Origin: an uncultured Hyphomonadaceae bacterium
GTDB lineage: Bacteria; Pseudomonadota; Alphaproteobacteria; Caulobacterales; Hyphomonadaceae
NCBI GenBank assembly: GCA_938084575.1
Contig: CALKFG010000003.1
Coordinates: 124,001-188,000 of the forward strand
DNA length: 64,000 nt
Direction: 5' to 3'
The translations under genes were made by a program, and so were the position numbers. Below the pieces are notes generated by a model. That model did not search any database and was not told the origin of the DNA. It saw nothing but the letters and a program-made list of their open reading frames with translations. This document shows positions 1 through 9,282 of the stretch, piece by piece. Numbering within the stretch: the first letter of the stretch is position 1; the number at the start of each line of letters is the position of its first letter.

Positions 1-1250
1 GCGCGCAGGCCTCATCCATCATGATGACCGGTCAGCTTGATCTGGCGGAGGTCTGGCGTCTGAGCGGTCTGGTCCGGTTTGGTCAAAGCCGCACAGACAA
101 TGATTCCGATCGTGATTTTGACGGGCTGCTCGACGATACCGCCGAAGACTCCCGGACCGATCAGTGGACCATGGGTGCCGCGCTTTCGGGGACAGCCTCC
201 GGGGTTGATCACCAGCTCAGACTGGCCTGGTCGGACATTGACCGGTCGCGCTATGCAGCAGGCCGCCTTGAGGGTCAAACACTTGGCCAGCGTCTGAAAT
301 GGGCCTATTCGCCGGCGCACAGCATCACCGTCGGGGAGGGGACACTTGATCTCGCCGGCCTCGTTGACTGGGAACGGGAAGACTATGAGCGGGCAAAAGA
401 GTCGACCCTGTTCGGTGATCCGAACCAGACCCAGCGCTTCGAAACCCTTGGTCTGGCCGGGCAGGCCCGTCTGTCTGTCAACCGGCTCAGCCTGGAGGCT
501 TCCCTGCGGCAGGAAAATCATGATGGGGGATTTGACGAGGCCACCACCTGGCGCATTGGCGGGGCGTGGCGTGCTCTTCCAGGCGGCAAGCTGCGGGCCA
601 GTGCCGGCTCGGGTGTCAAGAATCCGACCTTCACCGAACTGTTCGGCTTCTTTCCGGGCAGTTTTGTCGGCAATCCCGACCTCGCCCCGGAACAATCGAC
701 AAGCTGGGAAATGGGATGGGACCAGACCCATGACCGGGTGGTCTGGTCGGTCAGTTATTTTGAGGCGGAGCTGGAAGATGAAATCTTTACCGCATTCAAC
801 CAGGATGGCACCAGCACGGCGCGTAATCGGACCGGACGCAGTGAACGGTCGGGCCTTGAGGCAGCGCTGACCTGGTCACTGAGTGACCAGGTTTCGCTCG
901 GCGCGTCAGCCTCCAGGATCGAGTCGACAAATGATACCGGAACCGCAGAGATCCGGGTCCCGGACTGGACCGGGGGTGTCCAGCTAGCCTGGGATTCGGG
1001 GACGGAACAAGGCATCCGGGCCGGGCTGGCCGCAGATTATGTCGGTGCCCAGGGCGATTTTGACTTTGGCAGCTTTCGTCGGGTTGAGCTCGACCCCTAC
1101 TGGTTGGTCTCTGCCACGATTGACCTGCCGGTCAGCGACCGTGTCTCCTTGACCTTGCGGGGGACCAACCTGCTCGACCAGACCACGACCGATGTGTTCG
1201 GATACCAGCAGCCGGGCGCCGGCCTGCTGTTCGGTCTGAGAGTGCGCTGA
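1..1250 (+). CDS. TonB-dependent receptor, C-terminal part (5' truncated by window edge)
   Basis: C-terminal part of an outer-membrane TonB-dependent receptor. The frame is open to the left edge (codons start at base 3), so the plug and first strands lie outside. The roughly 415 visible residues show alternating beta-strand patterns and, 201-230 residues after the first in-window Met, the segment NPTFTELFG...GNPDLAPEQS that is typical of these barrels. The protein ends LRVR, without the aromatic last residue most outer-membrane barrels carry. It lies 2 bases before a binding-protein/permease/ATPase set of the BtuFCD/FecCD class, so it should pass cobalamin or a ferric siderophore to that transporter. 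The substrate cannot be read from this fragment. Confidence 0.85.
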   Translation, partial: AQASSIMMTGQLDLAEVWRLSGLVRFGQSRTDNDSDRDFDGLLDDTAEDSRTDQWTMGAALSGTASGVDHQLRLAWSDIDRSRYAAGRLEGQTLGQRLKWAYSPAHSITVGEGTLDLAGLVDWEREDYERAKESTLFGDPNQTQRFETLGLAGQARLSVNRLSLEASLRQENHDGGFDEATTWRIGGAWRALPGGKLRASAGSGVKNPTFTELFGFFPGSFVGNPDLAPEQSTSWEMGWDQTHDRVVWSVSYFEAELEDEIFTAFNQDGTSTARNRTGRSERSGLEAALTWSLSDQVSLGASASRIESTNDTGTAEIRVPDWTGGVQLAWDSGTEQGIRAGLAADYVGAQGDFDFGSFRRVELDPYWLVSATIDLPVSDRVSLTLRGTNLLDQTTTDVFGYQQPGAGLLFGLRVR

Positions 1251-1252
1251 CC

Positions 1253-2119
1253 TTGTCGGTGCGCGCGTCTCTTCTCGGCGTGTTCAGCCTGTCTCTTGCC
1301 GCGCTGCTGGGAGGCTGTACTCCCGGCGCGGGCTCTTCCGGCGGGACGACGGCGCCGGTCGGCCCCCCCCAGCGAATTGTCAGCCTTGATTACTGCGCCG
1401 ACCAATATGTTCTCAAATTCGTCGACCGGGACCGGATTCAGGCCCTGTCGCCGGAATCGGGCAAGGCGTTTTCTTATATGGCGGACGCGGCAGAAGGCCT
1501 CCCGACCGTCCGCCCGAGGGCCGAGGATGTGCTTCTGCTTCGCCCGGACCTGGTCGTGCGGGCCTATGGAGGGGGAGTGGGGGCGCCGGCCCTGTTCGAC
1601 CGGGCTGGCATTCCGGTCCTGCAACTCGGATTTCCGAATACGGTGGAAGGGGTCAAAGACACCACGCTGAACATCGCCGCCGGGCTCGGCGCCGCCGATG
1701 CCGGGCGGGATGTGGTCGCGGACCTCGAGCGCCGTCTGTTGGCGCTTGCAGACCAGGCCGGTGACCGGTCCGCCCTGTACATGACACCGGGCGGGGTGAC
1801 ATCGGGCCCCGGCTCGCTGGTGCATGACATGATTGAGGCGGCGGGCCTGGTCAATTTCAATACCCGGCCGGGCTGGCACCCGATTCCGCTGGAAACGCTG
1901 GCCCGGTCCCAGCCGGACATGGTGATTGCCGCCTTTTATGACAGTCACCGGACCCACCCCAATGCCTGGAGTGCGGCGCGCCATCCCATTGCCCGCTCGC
2001 AGCTGACCGACCATCCTGTTGTCCCGCTTAAGGGGGCGTGGACGGCGTGTGGCGGGTGGTTTCTGATCGAGGCCATCGAAGCGCTTGCGACCGAGCCCCC
2101 GCGCGGAGAGGCTTTATGA
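1253..2119 (+). CDS. Cobalamin/siderophore ABC transporter substrate-binding lipoprotein (BtuF-like)
   Basis: Helical-backbone (TroA/BtuF class) substrate-binding protein that would carry cobalamin or a siderophore from the outer-membrane receptor to the permease encoded next. The start is TTG, 2 bases after the receptor stop. The N-terminus is a lipoprotein signal with lipobox LGGC and Cys at residue 22, followed by a Gly/Ser/Thr-rich linker, so it is probably membrane-anchored in the periplasm. The first domain opens with PQRIVSLDYCADQYVL (about residues 38-53), typical of BtuF/FhuD-like proteins. The stop overlaps the permease start (ATGA). Cobalamin is the likelier ligand but a ferric siderophore is not excluded. 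Confidence 0.85.
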   Translation: MSVRASLLGVFSLSLAALLGGCTPGAGSSGGTTAPVGPPQRIVSLDYCADQYVLKFVDRDRIQALSPESGKAFSYMADAAEGLPTVRPRAEDVLLLRPDLVVRAYGGGVGAPALFDRAGIPVLQLGFPNTVEGVKDTTLNIAAGLGAADAGRDVVADLERRLLALADQAGDRSALYMTPGGVTSGPGSLVHDMIEAAGLVNFNTRPGWHPIPLETLARSQPDMVIAAFYDSHRTHPNAWSAARHPIARSQLTDHPVVPLKGAWTACGGWFLIEAIEALATEPPRGEAL

Positions 2120-3108
2120 CTGTGTCACGCCTGCTGGTGCCCGGACTTGTCCTCGCTGCCGTGCTGAGCCTGGGTCTGGCCTGTCTGGCGGGATCCACCC
2201 CGATGGCACCGGGCCGGGTTCTCGCTGCGCTGGCTGGGCAGGCCAGTCCGGCCGACCAGGTGGTGGTCTGGCAGATTCGGTTGCCCCGTGCGCTCGCGGC
2301 CTTCGCGGTGGGCCTGGCCCTGGGGGGCAGTGGTGCAGCGCTGCAGGGTTTGCTGCGGAACCCGCTTGCGGAACCGGGCGTTCTCGGCGTCTCGGCCAGC
2401 GCGGCGCTGGCAGCGACCTTCACCCTGTATTTCGGCTTCGCTGCCCATGCCCCTTTCATCCTGCCTCTGGCCGCGATTGGCGGCGCGCTTCTGGCCACGG
2501 GCCTGATCGCCCTGGCGGCCCTGCGGACCCGGTCGGTTGTGACGCTGATCCTGATCGGTGTCGGGCTGTCCAGCTTTTCAGCCGCGCTGATGAGCCTGAT
2601 GATGAACCTCGCACCCAACCCGTTCTCCCTCAGCGATATGGTGAGCTGGATGCTTGGTTCGGTGGCCAATCGCAGCCTTGAGGACCTCGCCCGGATCCTG
2701 CCCTTCCTGGTGGCCGGACTGGTCCTGCTCTGGATCAGTCGCCGCGGTCTGAGCGCGCTGACGCTGGGCGAGGAGGCGGCCAGCGGGCTGGGGGTTGACC
2801 TGGTGCGCCAGAGGCTGGCGGTCGTGCTGGGCGCCGGACTGGCAACTGGGGCCGCCGTCGCGCTGGCAGGAACCATTGGTTTTATCGGGATTGTCGCGCC
2901 GCACCTGGTCCGTCCGCTGACAGCACATGACCCGGCCCGGTCTCTTCTGCCCGCCGGACTTCTCGGCGGCGTCCTGCTCGTTCTGGCAGATCTCGGCGTA
3001 CGGACCCTGCCGACCAGTGTCGAGCTCAATCTCGGTGTCGTGGCCGCCCTGATCGGGGCGCCGGCTTTTGCCTGGATTGCGGCGCAAAGGCGGACGGGCC
3101 ATGACTGA
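2116..3108 (+). CDS. FecCD/BtuC-family ABC transporter permease
   Basis: Inner-membrane permease of about 330 residues, usual for BtuC/FecD, with many hydrophobic segments from residue 5 onward. The segment ALGGSGAALQGLLRNPLAEP and the later VAPHLVRPL are hallmark FecCD sequences; the first is the region that contacts the ATPase. I chose ATG 2116 because it overlaps the preceding stop (ATGA) and starts directly at the first membrane segment; an upstream start in the same frame would add a non-family tail inside the previous gene. The 3' end overlaps the ATPase gene by 8 bases, so the set is one operon. Confidence 0.92.
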   Translation: MTVSRLLVPGLVLAAVLSLGLACLAGSTPMAPGRVLAALAGQASPADQVVVWQIRLPRALAAFAVGLALGGSGAALQGLLRNPLAEPGVLGVSASAALAATFTLYFGFAAHAPFILPLAAIGGALLATGLIALAALRTRSVVTLILIGVGLSSFSAALMSLMMNLAPNPFSLSDMVSWMLGSVANRSLEDLARILPFLVAGLVLLWISRRGLSALTLGEEAASGLGVDLVRQRLAVVLGAGLATGAAVALAGTIGFIGIVAPHLVRPLTAHDPARSLLPAGLLGGVLLVLADLGVRTLPTSVELNLGVVAALIGAPAFAWIAAQRRTGHD

Positions 3109-3862
3109 ACTCCGGCTTTGCGATCTGGTGGTCAGACGGGATGGAACCGACCGCGTCAGGGGCGTGAGCCTGGTGGTAAGCCCCGGTGAACTGGTTGTTC
3201 TGCTGGGTCCGAACGGCGCGGGCAAGACGCTGACCTTGCGGGCAGGTCTCGGGATTGAAGCGGCGCAGGCTGGCACAACTCTGCTCGGGGGCAAGGACAC
3301 GTCGCGCCTCTCTGCCCTGCAGCGGGCCCGGCGTGTCGCTTATCTTCCGCAGAGCCGGCCCCTCGCCTGGCCGAGCCGGGTTGAGGACCTTGTGGCGCTG
3401 GGCAGGTTTGCCTATGGCGCGGCTCCGGGGCGCCTGTCAGAGGCCGATTCGGCCGCGGTCGAGGCGGCGCTGGTCGCCTGTCAGATTGAGGCGCTGCGGC
3501 ACCGCCGGGCCGACACGCTGTCGGGTGGTGAGCTTGCCCGGGTGCATTGTGCCCGGGCCTTCGCGGCCGGGGCGCCGCTGATGGTTGCAGATGAACCGGT
3601 CGCAGCGCTCGATCCCCGGCATCAGTTCCGGGTTATGGACCTGTTCCGGACCTTTGTGTCCAAGGGCGGCGGTGCCCTTGTCGTGCTGCATGATATCGCC
3701 CTGGCCGCGCGGTTCGCCGACCGGCTGATCTGGATGCAGGCGGGGCAGGTTGTGGCCGCCGGGTCCCCCGAGGAGACGCTGACCGCGGCCCGGCTTGCCG
3801 ATATTTATGGCGTCCGGGCACGGGTTGAGGGCCGGTCGGTCGAGATGCTGGGCTTCGCCTGA
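3101..3862 (+). CDS. ABC transporter ATP-binding protein (BtuD/FecE-like)
   Basis: Cytoplasmic ATPase of about 253 residues that powers the FecCD-type importer encoded just upstream. Walker A is GPNGAGKT (residues 36-43), followed by a Q-loop region (YLPQSRPLAW), the signature LSGGE, Walker B (LMVADEP) and the H-loop (VLHDIALA). ATG 3101 overlaps the end of the permease by 8 bases. It is the last gene of the receptor-lipoprotein-permease-ATPase operon, a common order for cobalamin uptake in alphaproteobacteria. Confidence 0.92.
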   Translation: MTELRLCDLVVRRDGTDRVRGVSLVVSPGELVVLLGPNGAGKTLTLRAGLGIEAAQAGTTLLGGKDTSRLSALQRARRVAYLPQSRPLAWPSRVEDLVALGRFAYGAAPGRLSEADSAAVEAALVACQIEALRHRRADTLSGGELARVHCARAFAAGAPLMVADEPVAALDPRHQFRVMDLFRTFVSKGGGALVVLHDIALAARFADRLIWMQAGQVVAAGSPEETLTAARLADIYGVRARVEGRSVEMLGFA

Positions 3863-3917
3863 CTTGCCTGCCGGCTTCGGATACAGTGTCCGCGGTTAGA
3901 CGAGAAAGCAGGCTGCC

Positions 3918-4289
3918 ATGCACAAGACCTTTCGCCCGGATATGCCGGCGGCGCCCAATATCGGCTTTGAGGACTTCCTTAAAGTGGACATCCGGCTGGG
4001 CACCATTGTCGCGGCGGAGCCTTTTCCTGAAGCGCGCAAGCCGGCGCTCAGGCTGATGATCGAGTTCGGACCGGCCATTGGTCGTCGCAAAAGTTCCGCC
4101 CAGATTACCGATCACTATACGCCTGGGGACCTGATCGGCCGTCGGGTCATGGCCGTGGTCAACTTCCCGCCGCGCCAGATCGGGCCGATGCGGTCGGAGG
4201 TGCTGGTCCTTGGCTTTGGAGATGACGACGATGCCATCTGCCTGGCCGGCGTCGACGGGACGCCACCGGACGGGGCGCGGCTCGCCTAG
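3918..4289 (+). CDS. csaA: tRNA-binding domain protein, CsaA-like
   Basis: Small protein of 123 residues, slightly longer than typical CsaA (about 110), built from one OB-fold tRNA-binding domain like the C-terminus of methionyl- and the N-terminus of phenylalanyl-tRNA synthetase. Family landmarks are FLKVDIRLGTIVAAEPFPEARKPA (residues about 20-43), RRKSSAQIT, and the C-terminal VNFPPRQIGPMRSEVLVLG. CsaA is described as having chaperone/export-related and tRNA-binding activity in other bacteria; its role here is inferred. Its TAG stop is interlocked with the stop of dnaE2 on the other strand through the shared CTAG at 4286-4289. Confidence 0.9.
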   Translation: MHKTFRPDMPAAPNIGFEDFLKVDIRLGTIVAAEPFPEARKPALRLMIEFGPAIGRRKSSAQITDHYTPGDLIGRRVMAVVNFPPRQIGPMRSEVLVLGFGDDDDAICLAGVDGTPPDGARLA

Positions 4290-7200
4290 TGGAAGTCCCG
4301 GCTCTTCGGGATGATCCGGACATTGCGGGGGTGGCGGCGCATATCATTGGCGGGCTCGGGGCGCGAGACGCCGGTTGCGGGCCCCGGCGTGCCGCCCTCG
4401 CCGGCAGTGACAGGCCGGCCAGGGAAGGGCGCGGCAGCAGGCCGGTCGGCCCGGCGCTGCACGGCCGCAGCGGTCTGTCCCGGGCGCGGCGCCTTGCCAT
4501 GATCGGCATGGGCAAGGACCCCGTGAAACGGGTTCGCCTGGGTCTCCTCCGATAACAGGCTGAGGTCACCGGTCCGGTCGATCAGCTGGTCCGCCACGAT
4601 GTGGGTGACCGCATCGGCCGTCTGCACCCGTCCCGTGACCAGCATGATCCGGGCGCCCATCAGGACAGGGCGGTACATGTCGCCTGTGCGCGGCCAGATC
4701 ACGAGATTGGCAATTCCGGTCTCATCCTCCAGCGTTACAAAGAAGACTCCATTGGCCGTGCCCGGGCGCTGGCGCACCAGGACGATCCCGGCCATGCGGA
4801 CACGCCGGCCATTGGGCTGGGCGGTGGCCTCGGCCGCCGTCATCAGGCCATATTCGCGGTAACGGTCTCGAAGGAAGTGCAGGGGATGATCCTTCAGCGA
4901 CAGGCGCGTGGTCTGATAGTCCTGAATGACATGTTCTGAACGGGGCATGGCCGGCAGCAGCGTCTGCGCATCTGTCCCCTGTTCGGCGGTATCGGCTGCG
5001 GCAAATAAGGGCAGCGTCCGCCCGCTGGCTTCACCCCGCACGGCCCACAGCGCCGCGCGCCGGTCGAGCCCCATGGAGCGGAAGGCGTCGGCGGCGGCGA
5101 GCAGCTCGAGGGCCCGGCGGCTGATCCCGGCCCGGCGGCGGATGTCCTCGGCTCGGTCATAGCCGCCTTGCCGGGCCGCGAGCAGGGCCTGCATCTCATC
5201 CTCGCGCAGGCCATCGACCTGGCGCAGGCCCAGCCGCACCGCACAGAACGGGCCGTCTGTCGGTTCCAGCGTGTTGTCCCAGTCGGACAGGTTGAGATCG
5301 ATGGGCCGAATCTCAACCCCGTGCGCGCCGGCGTCCCGCACGATTTGCGCCGGGGCGTAGAAGCCCATGGGCTGGCTGTTGAGCAGGGCGGCGCAGAAGA
5401 CATCAGGATGATGGCATTTCAGCCAGGACGAGACATAGACCAGCAGGGCGAAGGAAGCGGCGTGGCTTTCCGGGAAGCCATATTCCCCAAAGCCTTTGAC
5501 CTGGTCGAAGCAGCGCCTGGCAAAGACCGGGTCATAGCCCCGCGCTGTCATGCGCCCGACCATCATCTGTTCATACGAGTCGATGGTGCCGACCTTGCGG
5601 AACGTCGCCATGGCCCGGCGCAAGCCATTGGCCTCTTCGGGAGAGAAGCGGGCCGCATCGATGGAGATCTGCATCGCCTGTTCCTGGAACAGGGGCACGC
5701 CGAGCGTGCGCGACAGGATGCGTTCCAGTTCGTCGGGCGGGCCGTGTTCTGCTGCCGGGCTGGGATAGGAAACGGTTTCCTTGCCCTGGCGCCGGCGCAG
5801 ATAGGGGTGGACCATGTCGCCCTGGATGGGCCCCGGCCGGACAATGGCGACCTCGATGACCAGATCATAGAAACAGCGCGGACGCAGGCGCGGCAGCATG
5901 TTCATCTGAGCCCGGCTTTCAACCTGGAAGACGCCGAGGCTGTCACCGGCGCACAGCATGTCATAGGTGGCGTCGTCCTCGGGCGGCAGGCTGGCCAGAG
6001 TATGGGCGATGCCCTTGTGCCGGGCCAGAAGGTCAAAGGCCTTGCGAATACAGCTCAGCATGCCCAGCGCCAGAATGTCGACTTTCATGATGCCCAGCGC
6101 ATTGATGTCGTCCTTGTCCCATTCGATGAAGGTCCGGTCTGCCATGGCGGCATTCCCGACCGGGACGGTTTCGGTCAGGGCCGTGCGGGTCAGGACAAAG
6201 CCGCCGACATGCTGGGACAGGTGACGTGGAAAGCCGATCAGCTGCTGAGCCAGGTGGATGGCCCGGCGCAGCAGCGGTGTGTCCGGGTCGAGCCCGGCCT
6301 GGCGGATCTGGTCCCGTTTAATGTCGGACCCCCAGCTGCCCCAGACCGTCCCGGCCAGGGCCGTCGCGATTTCCTGTGACAGGCCAAGGGCCTTGCACAC
6401 CTCGCCTATGGCCGACCGGGGCCGGTATGAAATCACCGTTCCGGTCAGGGCGGCGCGGTGGCGTCCATAGCGTTGATAGACATATTGGATCACCTCCTCG
6501 CGGCGTTCATGCTCAAAATCAACGTCGATATCCGGCGGTTCCCGGCGCTCCTTTGACAAAAAGCGTTCGAACAGAAGACTGGTCGTGCCGGGATCGACAC
6601 TGGTGATGCCCAGGCAGAAGCAGACGGCGGAATTGGCCGCCGAGCCACGCCCCTGGCACAGAATGCTCTGCTGGCGGGCCCAGGCCACGATGTCATGCAC
6701 CGTCAGGAAATAGGGCGCATAATTGAGGGCACTGATCAGGCTCAGCTCCTTGTTCAGGGCCGCGACGACCTTGTCCGGTATGCCGTCAGGATAGCGCCAG
6801 TGTGCCCCGGACCAGGTGAGTGCGTCGAGGTGTTTCTGGGGTGTCCGGCCGGGGGGAACCGGTTCGTCGGGATAGTCATAGGCCAGCTCGTCGAGGCTGA
6901 AGGTGCAGCGCGCCACAATGTCCAGCGTACGCTCGAGGGCGGGCTCGAACCCCTGGAACAGCCGGTACATTTCCGCCGGGCTTTTCAGGTGGCGTTCGGC
7001 ATGGGCTTCGAGCCGGAAGCCCGCTGTCTCGACGCTGCAATGGGTGCGGATACAGGTCACGACATCCTGCAGGGGGCGCCGCTCCGGCACGTGGTAGAGC
7101 ACGTCATTCACCGCGACGATCGGGGCGCCGCAGGCCTGCCCCAGCGCATCAAGCCGGGCCAGGCGTTCGCGATTGCGGCCCTGATAGGCGTAGCGCGCTG

Positions 7201-7651
7201 CCAGATAGCAGCGCCCGGGCCAGAGTCGGGCCAGACGGGCGAGATGGTCACGGAAGGCCTCATCGGGCAGCTCGGGTGGCAGCAGGATGAACAGGCAGCC
7301 CTCGGCATGCTCCTCAATGTCTGACAGGCGAATGTCGCAGTCGCCTTTCTCGGCGCGCATCTTGCCCAGCGACAGCAGGCGCGACAGGCGTCCATAGGCC
7401 GCCCGGTCCGTCGGGTAACAGATCAGGTCCGGCCCGTCGCGCGGAACCAGCCGGGCGCCGACGAGGAGCCGGGCACCGATGTCCCGTGCCTGGATATGCG
7501 CCCGGACCACACCGGCCAGCGTGTTGCGGTCGGCAATGCCGATGGCCTGCTGCCCCAGCAGGGCAGCCTGGCTGACATATTCCCCCGGATGCGACGCCCC
7601 GTGCAGAAAAGAGAAATTGGTTGTCACGGCGAGTTCTGCATATCCCCTCAT
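4286..7651 (-). CDS. dnaE2: Error-prone DNA polymerase III alpha subunit DnaE2 (ImuC)
   Basis: Translesion polymerase of the C-family, about 1121 residues, acting with ImuA and ImuB in SOS-induced mutagenesis. It opens with the PHP domain (YAELAVTTNFSFLHGASHP), has the catalytic Asp motif PDIDVDFEHERREEV and the palm/finger sequences FERFLSKERREPPD, and ends with an OB-type domain (VRMAGIVLVRQRPGTANGVFFVTLEDE). The last residues (NVRIIPKSRDFH) match the usual DnaE2 tail. I chose ATG 7651 because it overlaps the imuB stop (ATGA) and begins right at the PHP domain; a start 24 bases upstream would add eight unrelated residues. It is the third gene of the imuA-imuB-dnaE2 cassette, so it should be under the LexA box at 9912-9926. 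Confidence 0.97.
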   Translation of the reverse strand: MRGYAELAVTTNFSFLHGASHPGEYVSQAALLGQQAIGIADRNTLAGVVRAHIQARDIGARLLVGARLVPRDGPDLICYPTDRAAYGRLSRLLSLGKMRAEKGDCDIRLSDIEEHAEGCLFILLPPELPDEAFRDHLARLARLWPGRCYLAARYAYQGRNRERLARLDALGQACGAPIVAVNDVLYHVPERRPLQDVVTCIRTHCSVETAGFRLEAHAERHLKSPAEMYRLFQGFEPALERTLDIVARCTFSLDELAYDYPDEPVPPGRTPQKHLDALTWSGAHWRYPDGIPDKVVAALNKELSLISALNYAPYFLTVHDIVAWARQQSILCQGRGSAANSAVCFCLGITSVDPGTTSLLFERFLSKERREPPDIDVDFEHERREEVIQYVYQRYGRHRAALTGTVISYRPRSAIGEVCKALGLSQEIATALAGTVWGSWGSDIKRDQIRQAGLDPDTPLLRRAIHLAQQLIGFPRHLSQHVGGFVLTRTALTETVPVGNAAMADRTFIEWDKDDINALGIMKVDILALGMLSCIRKAFDLLARHKGIAHTLASLPPEDDATYDMLCAGDSLGVFQVESRAQMNMLPRLRPRCFYDLVIEVAIVRPGPIQGDMVHPYLRRRQGKETVSYPSPAAEHGPPDELERILSRTLGVPLFQEQAMQISIDAARFSPEEANGLRRAMATFRKVGTIDSYEQMMVGRMTARGYDPVFARRCFDQVKGFGEYGFPESHAASFALLVYVSSWLKCHHPDVFCAALLNSQPMGFYAPAQIVRDAGAHGVEIRPIDLNLSDWDNTLEPTDGPFCAVRLGLRQVDGLREDEMQALLAARQGGYDRAEDIRRRAGISRRALELLAAADAFRSMGLDRRAALWAVRGEASGRTLPLFAAADTAEQGTDAQTLLPAMPRSEHVIQDYQTTRLSLKDHPLHFLRDRYREYGLMTAAEATAQPNGRRVRMAGIVLVRQRPGTANGVFFVTLEDETGIANLVIWPRTGDMYRPVLMGARIMLVTGRVQTADAVTHIVADQLIDRTGDLSLLSEETQANPFHGVLAHADHGKAPRPGQTAAAVQRRADRPAAAPFPGRPVTAGEGGTPGPATGVSRPEPANDMRRHPRNVRIIPKSRDFH

Positions 7652-9282
7652 GCGAACAGCCCGTGGACATACCATTCGGGTGCGCCGCCGCGGCCATCGC
7701 CATAGAGCCCATCGCGGAACAGCCAGTACCGGCGCCCGGCCTCATCCTCGACCCGGTAATAATCACGGGCTCGGGGCAGGGTGCGGACCGGCTGGCCAGA
7801 CTCTGCGTCCAGACGGGGGGCGGCCGGGGAAAGCTGCGCGGGCGACGCGGTGTGGCGCCACCAGGCCGGGCTGATGCGTTCAGGGCCATCGGCCCGGACC
7901 ACCCGGCGCGGCAGACGGCGCCAGATAAACCGCTGGGGTGGCCCGTCGGGGACTTCCGCCAGGACCATAACCCGTTCCGGCGGGGTCAGAAGGCGCACGG
8001 GACGGGGGCCGACCCGACGCGTTGGCACCGGTGGCAGGGTCCCGTTAAAGGCCATGACCGATTCCCCCTGTTCGGGCAGGTGGTCTTCGCGGCCACAGCT
8101 GATGCGGACCCGGTCTGGTCCAAGCCGGGCATGAATGCGGTCGGCCAGGGCGGCCAGCGCAACGGGGTCTGTGTCGTGCGCGGCGAGGTCTCCGGACAAT
8201 GCAGTGGCCGACAGCTCCATGGGGCCGACCCGGTCTGCTTCCAGCAGGAGAAGGTCAATGCCAAAGCCCGGATCGAGCCGGTCAAGGCGTTCTGCAAACA
8301 GGCGCAGTATATGTGTCGGATCTCTCACCGGTCGGGCGGTCTGGATCAATAGGCTGTCCTGGGATCCGTCGGCGCGAAACGCCAGGAATGTAAAGCCACG
8401 GGCGCCACGGCCCTGTTCGGCCAGGCTGTCACACAGCATCCGGGCCAGCTGTGACAAGCCCTGTCGCAGGCCGTCGCTTGAGGCCAGAGGCTCCGGGCAG
8501 GGCAAGCGAACGCTATAGGACGGGGCCGGGCGCACTGGCCGGATCGGATCGATGCTGCGGCCCAGTGCCTGATCGCGCCGTATCAGGACGGCATCCGCGC
8601 GCTGGCGTGAGGGAAACCGCCGGGCCAGCGCCTTGCGGTCAATGTCATAGAGCTGGCCGATCCGGGTCAGGCCGAAACGGCGCAGCAAAATATTGGCCTC
8701 TGGCGACAGGCGCAGGGCGCTGACCGGCAAGCGGGACAGGCCATCGGCCTCGGCTCCGGCGGGCAGGCAGGTGCCGGGCGCAGCGCGGGCGAGGGCCGCA
8801 GCGGCCACCTGTGTCCCGGCCAGACCCAGCTGGTGGGGGATCCCGTCCCGATCAAGCAGGCGCGCCAGCTCTGCCATCAGCCCGGCCTCTCCGCCATAGA
8901 GGTGATCGCATCCCGTGGTTTCAAGCATCAGCCCGTCCGCGCCATCCAGCGCGACGAGGGGAACCAGGCGGATCAGCCAAAGCGCCAGCGCCTCCAGGGC
9001 GGCCTGGTCGGCGGCCCGGTCAATCGGTGCGGTGGCCAGCCCGGCTGCCCGGGTTCGGGCATCACTGAGGCTGAGGCCGGGCTGGAGTCCCAGCGCGCGC
9101 GCAGCCGGATTGACGGCGGCAAGGCTCAGGCCGGCGGCACCTGTTTCGGTCAGGGCAAAGGGACGGGGTGACCTAGCCGGTGCGGCGCCAGTCCGCTGGC
9201 CGGCGGGCATGGACTGGCGGACCCGGCGCAGCCGTGTCAGTGGCCAGTCGGGAAGCCACAGAGAGAGATAGCGTTTCATCAT
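7648..9282 (-). CDS. imuB: ImuB, Y-family DNA polymerase-like protein of the mutasome
   Basis: Y-family polymerase homologue, about 544 residues, that in the known ImuA-ImuB-DnaE2 mutasome is an inactive scaffold linking the beta clamp, ImuA and DnaE2. The N-terminus (RYLSLWLPDWPLTRLRR) aligns with the first Y-family motif but lacks its acidic DxD pattern, as expected for ImuB. Helix-hairpin-helix-like sequence follows (FGLTRIGQLYDIDRKALARRFP), and the C-terminus (YRVEDEAGRRYWLFRDGLYGD...WYVHGLFA) is the conserved ImuB tail. ATG 9282 is preferred over an in-frame TTG at 9291; ATG 9279 is also possible. The gene overlaps imuA by about 110 bases. Confidence 0.93.
   Translation of the reverse strand: MMKRYLSLWLPDWPLTRLRRVRQSMPAGQRTGAAPARSPRPFALTETGAAGLSLAAVNPAARALGLQPGLSLSDARTRAAGLATAPIDRAADQAALEALALWLIRLVPLVALDGADGLMLETTGCDHLYGGEAGLMAELARLLDRDGIPHQLGLAGTQVAAAALARAAPGTCLPAGAEADGLSRLPVSALRLSPEANILLRRFGLTRIGQLYDIDRKALARRFPSRQRADAVLIRRDQALGRSIDPIRPVRPAPSYSVRLPCPEPLASSDGLRQGLSQLARMLCDSLAEQGRGARGFTFLAFRADGSQDSLLIQTARPVRDPTHILRLFAERLDRLDPGFGIDLLLLEADRVGPMELSATALSGDLAAHDTDPVALAALADRIHARLGPDRVRISCGREDHLPEQGESVMAFNGTLPPVPTRRVGPRPVRLLTPPERVMVLAEVPDGPPQRFIWRRLPRRVVRADGPERISPAWWRHTASPAQLSPAAPRLDAESGQPVRTLPRARDYYRVEDEAGRRYWLFRDGLYGDGRGGAPEWYVHGLFA

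Noticed and set aside
4601..7324. Long plus-strand frames opposite dnaE2
   Set aside because: Antisense shadows produced by high GC codon bias; dnaE2 is a complete, well-conserved gene.
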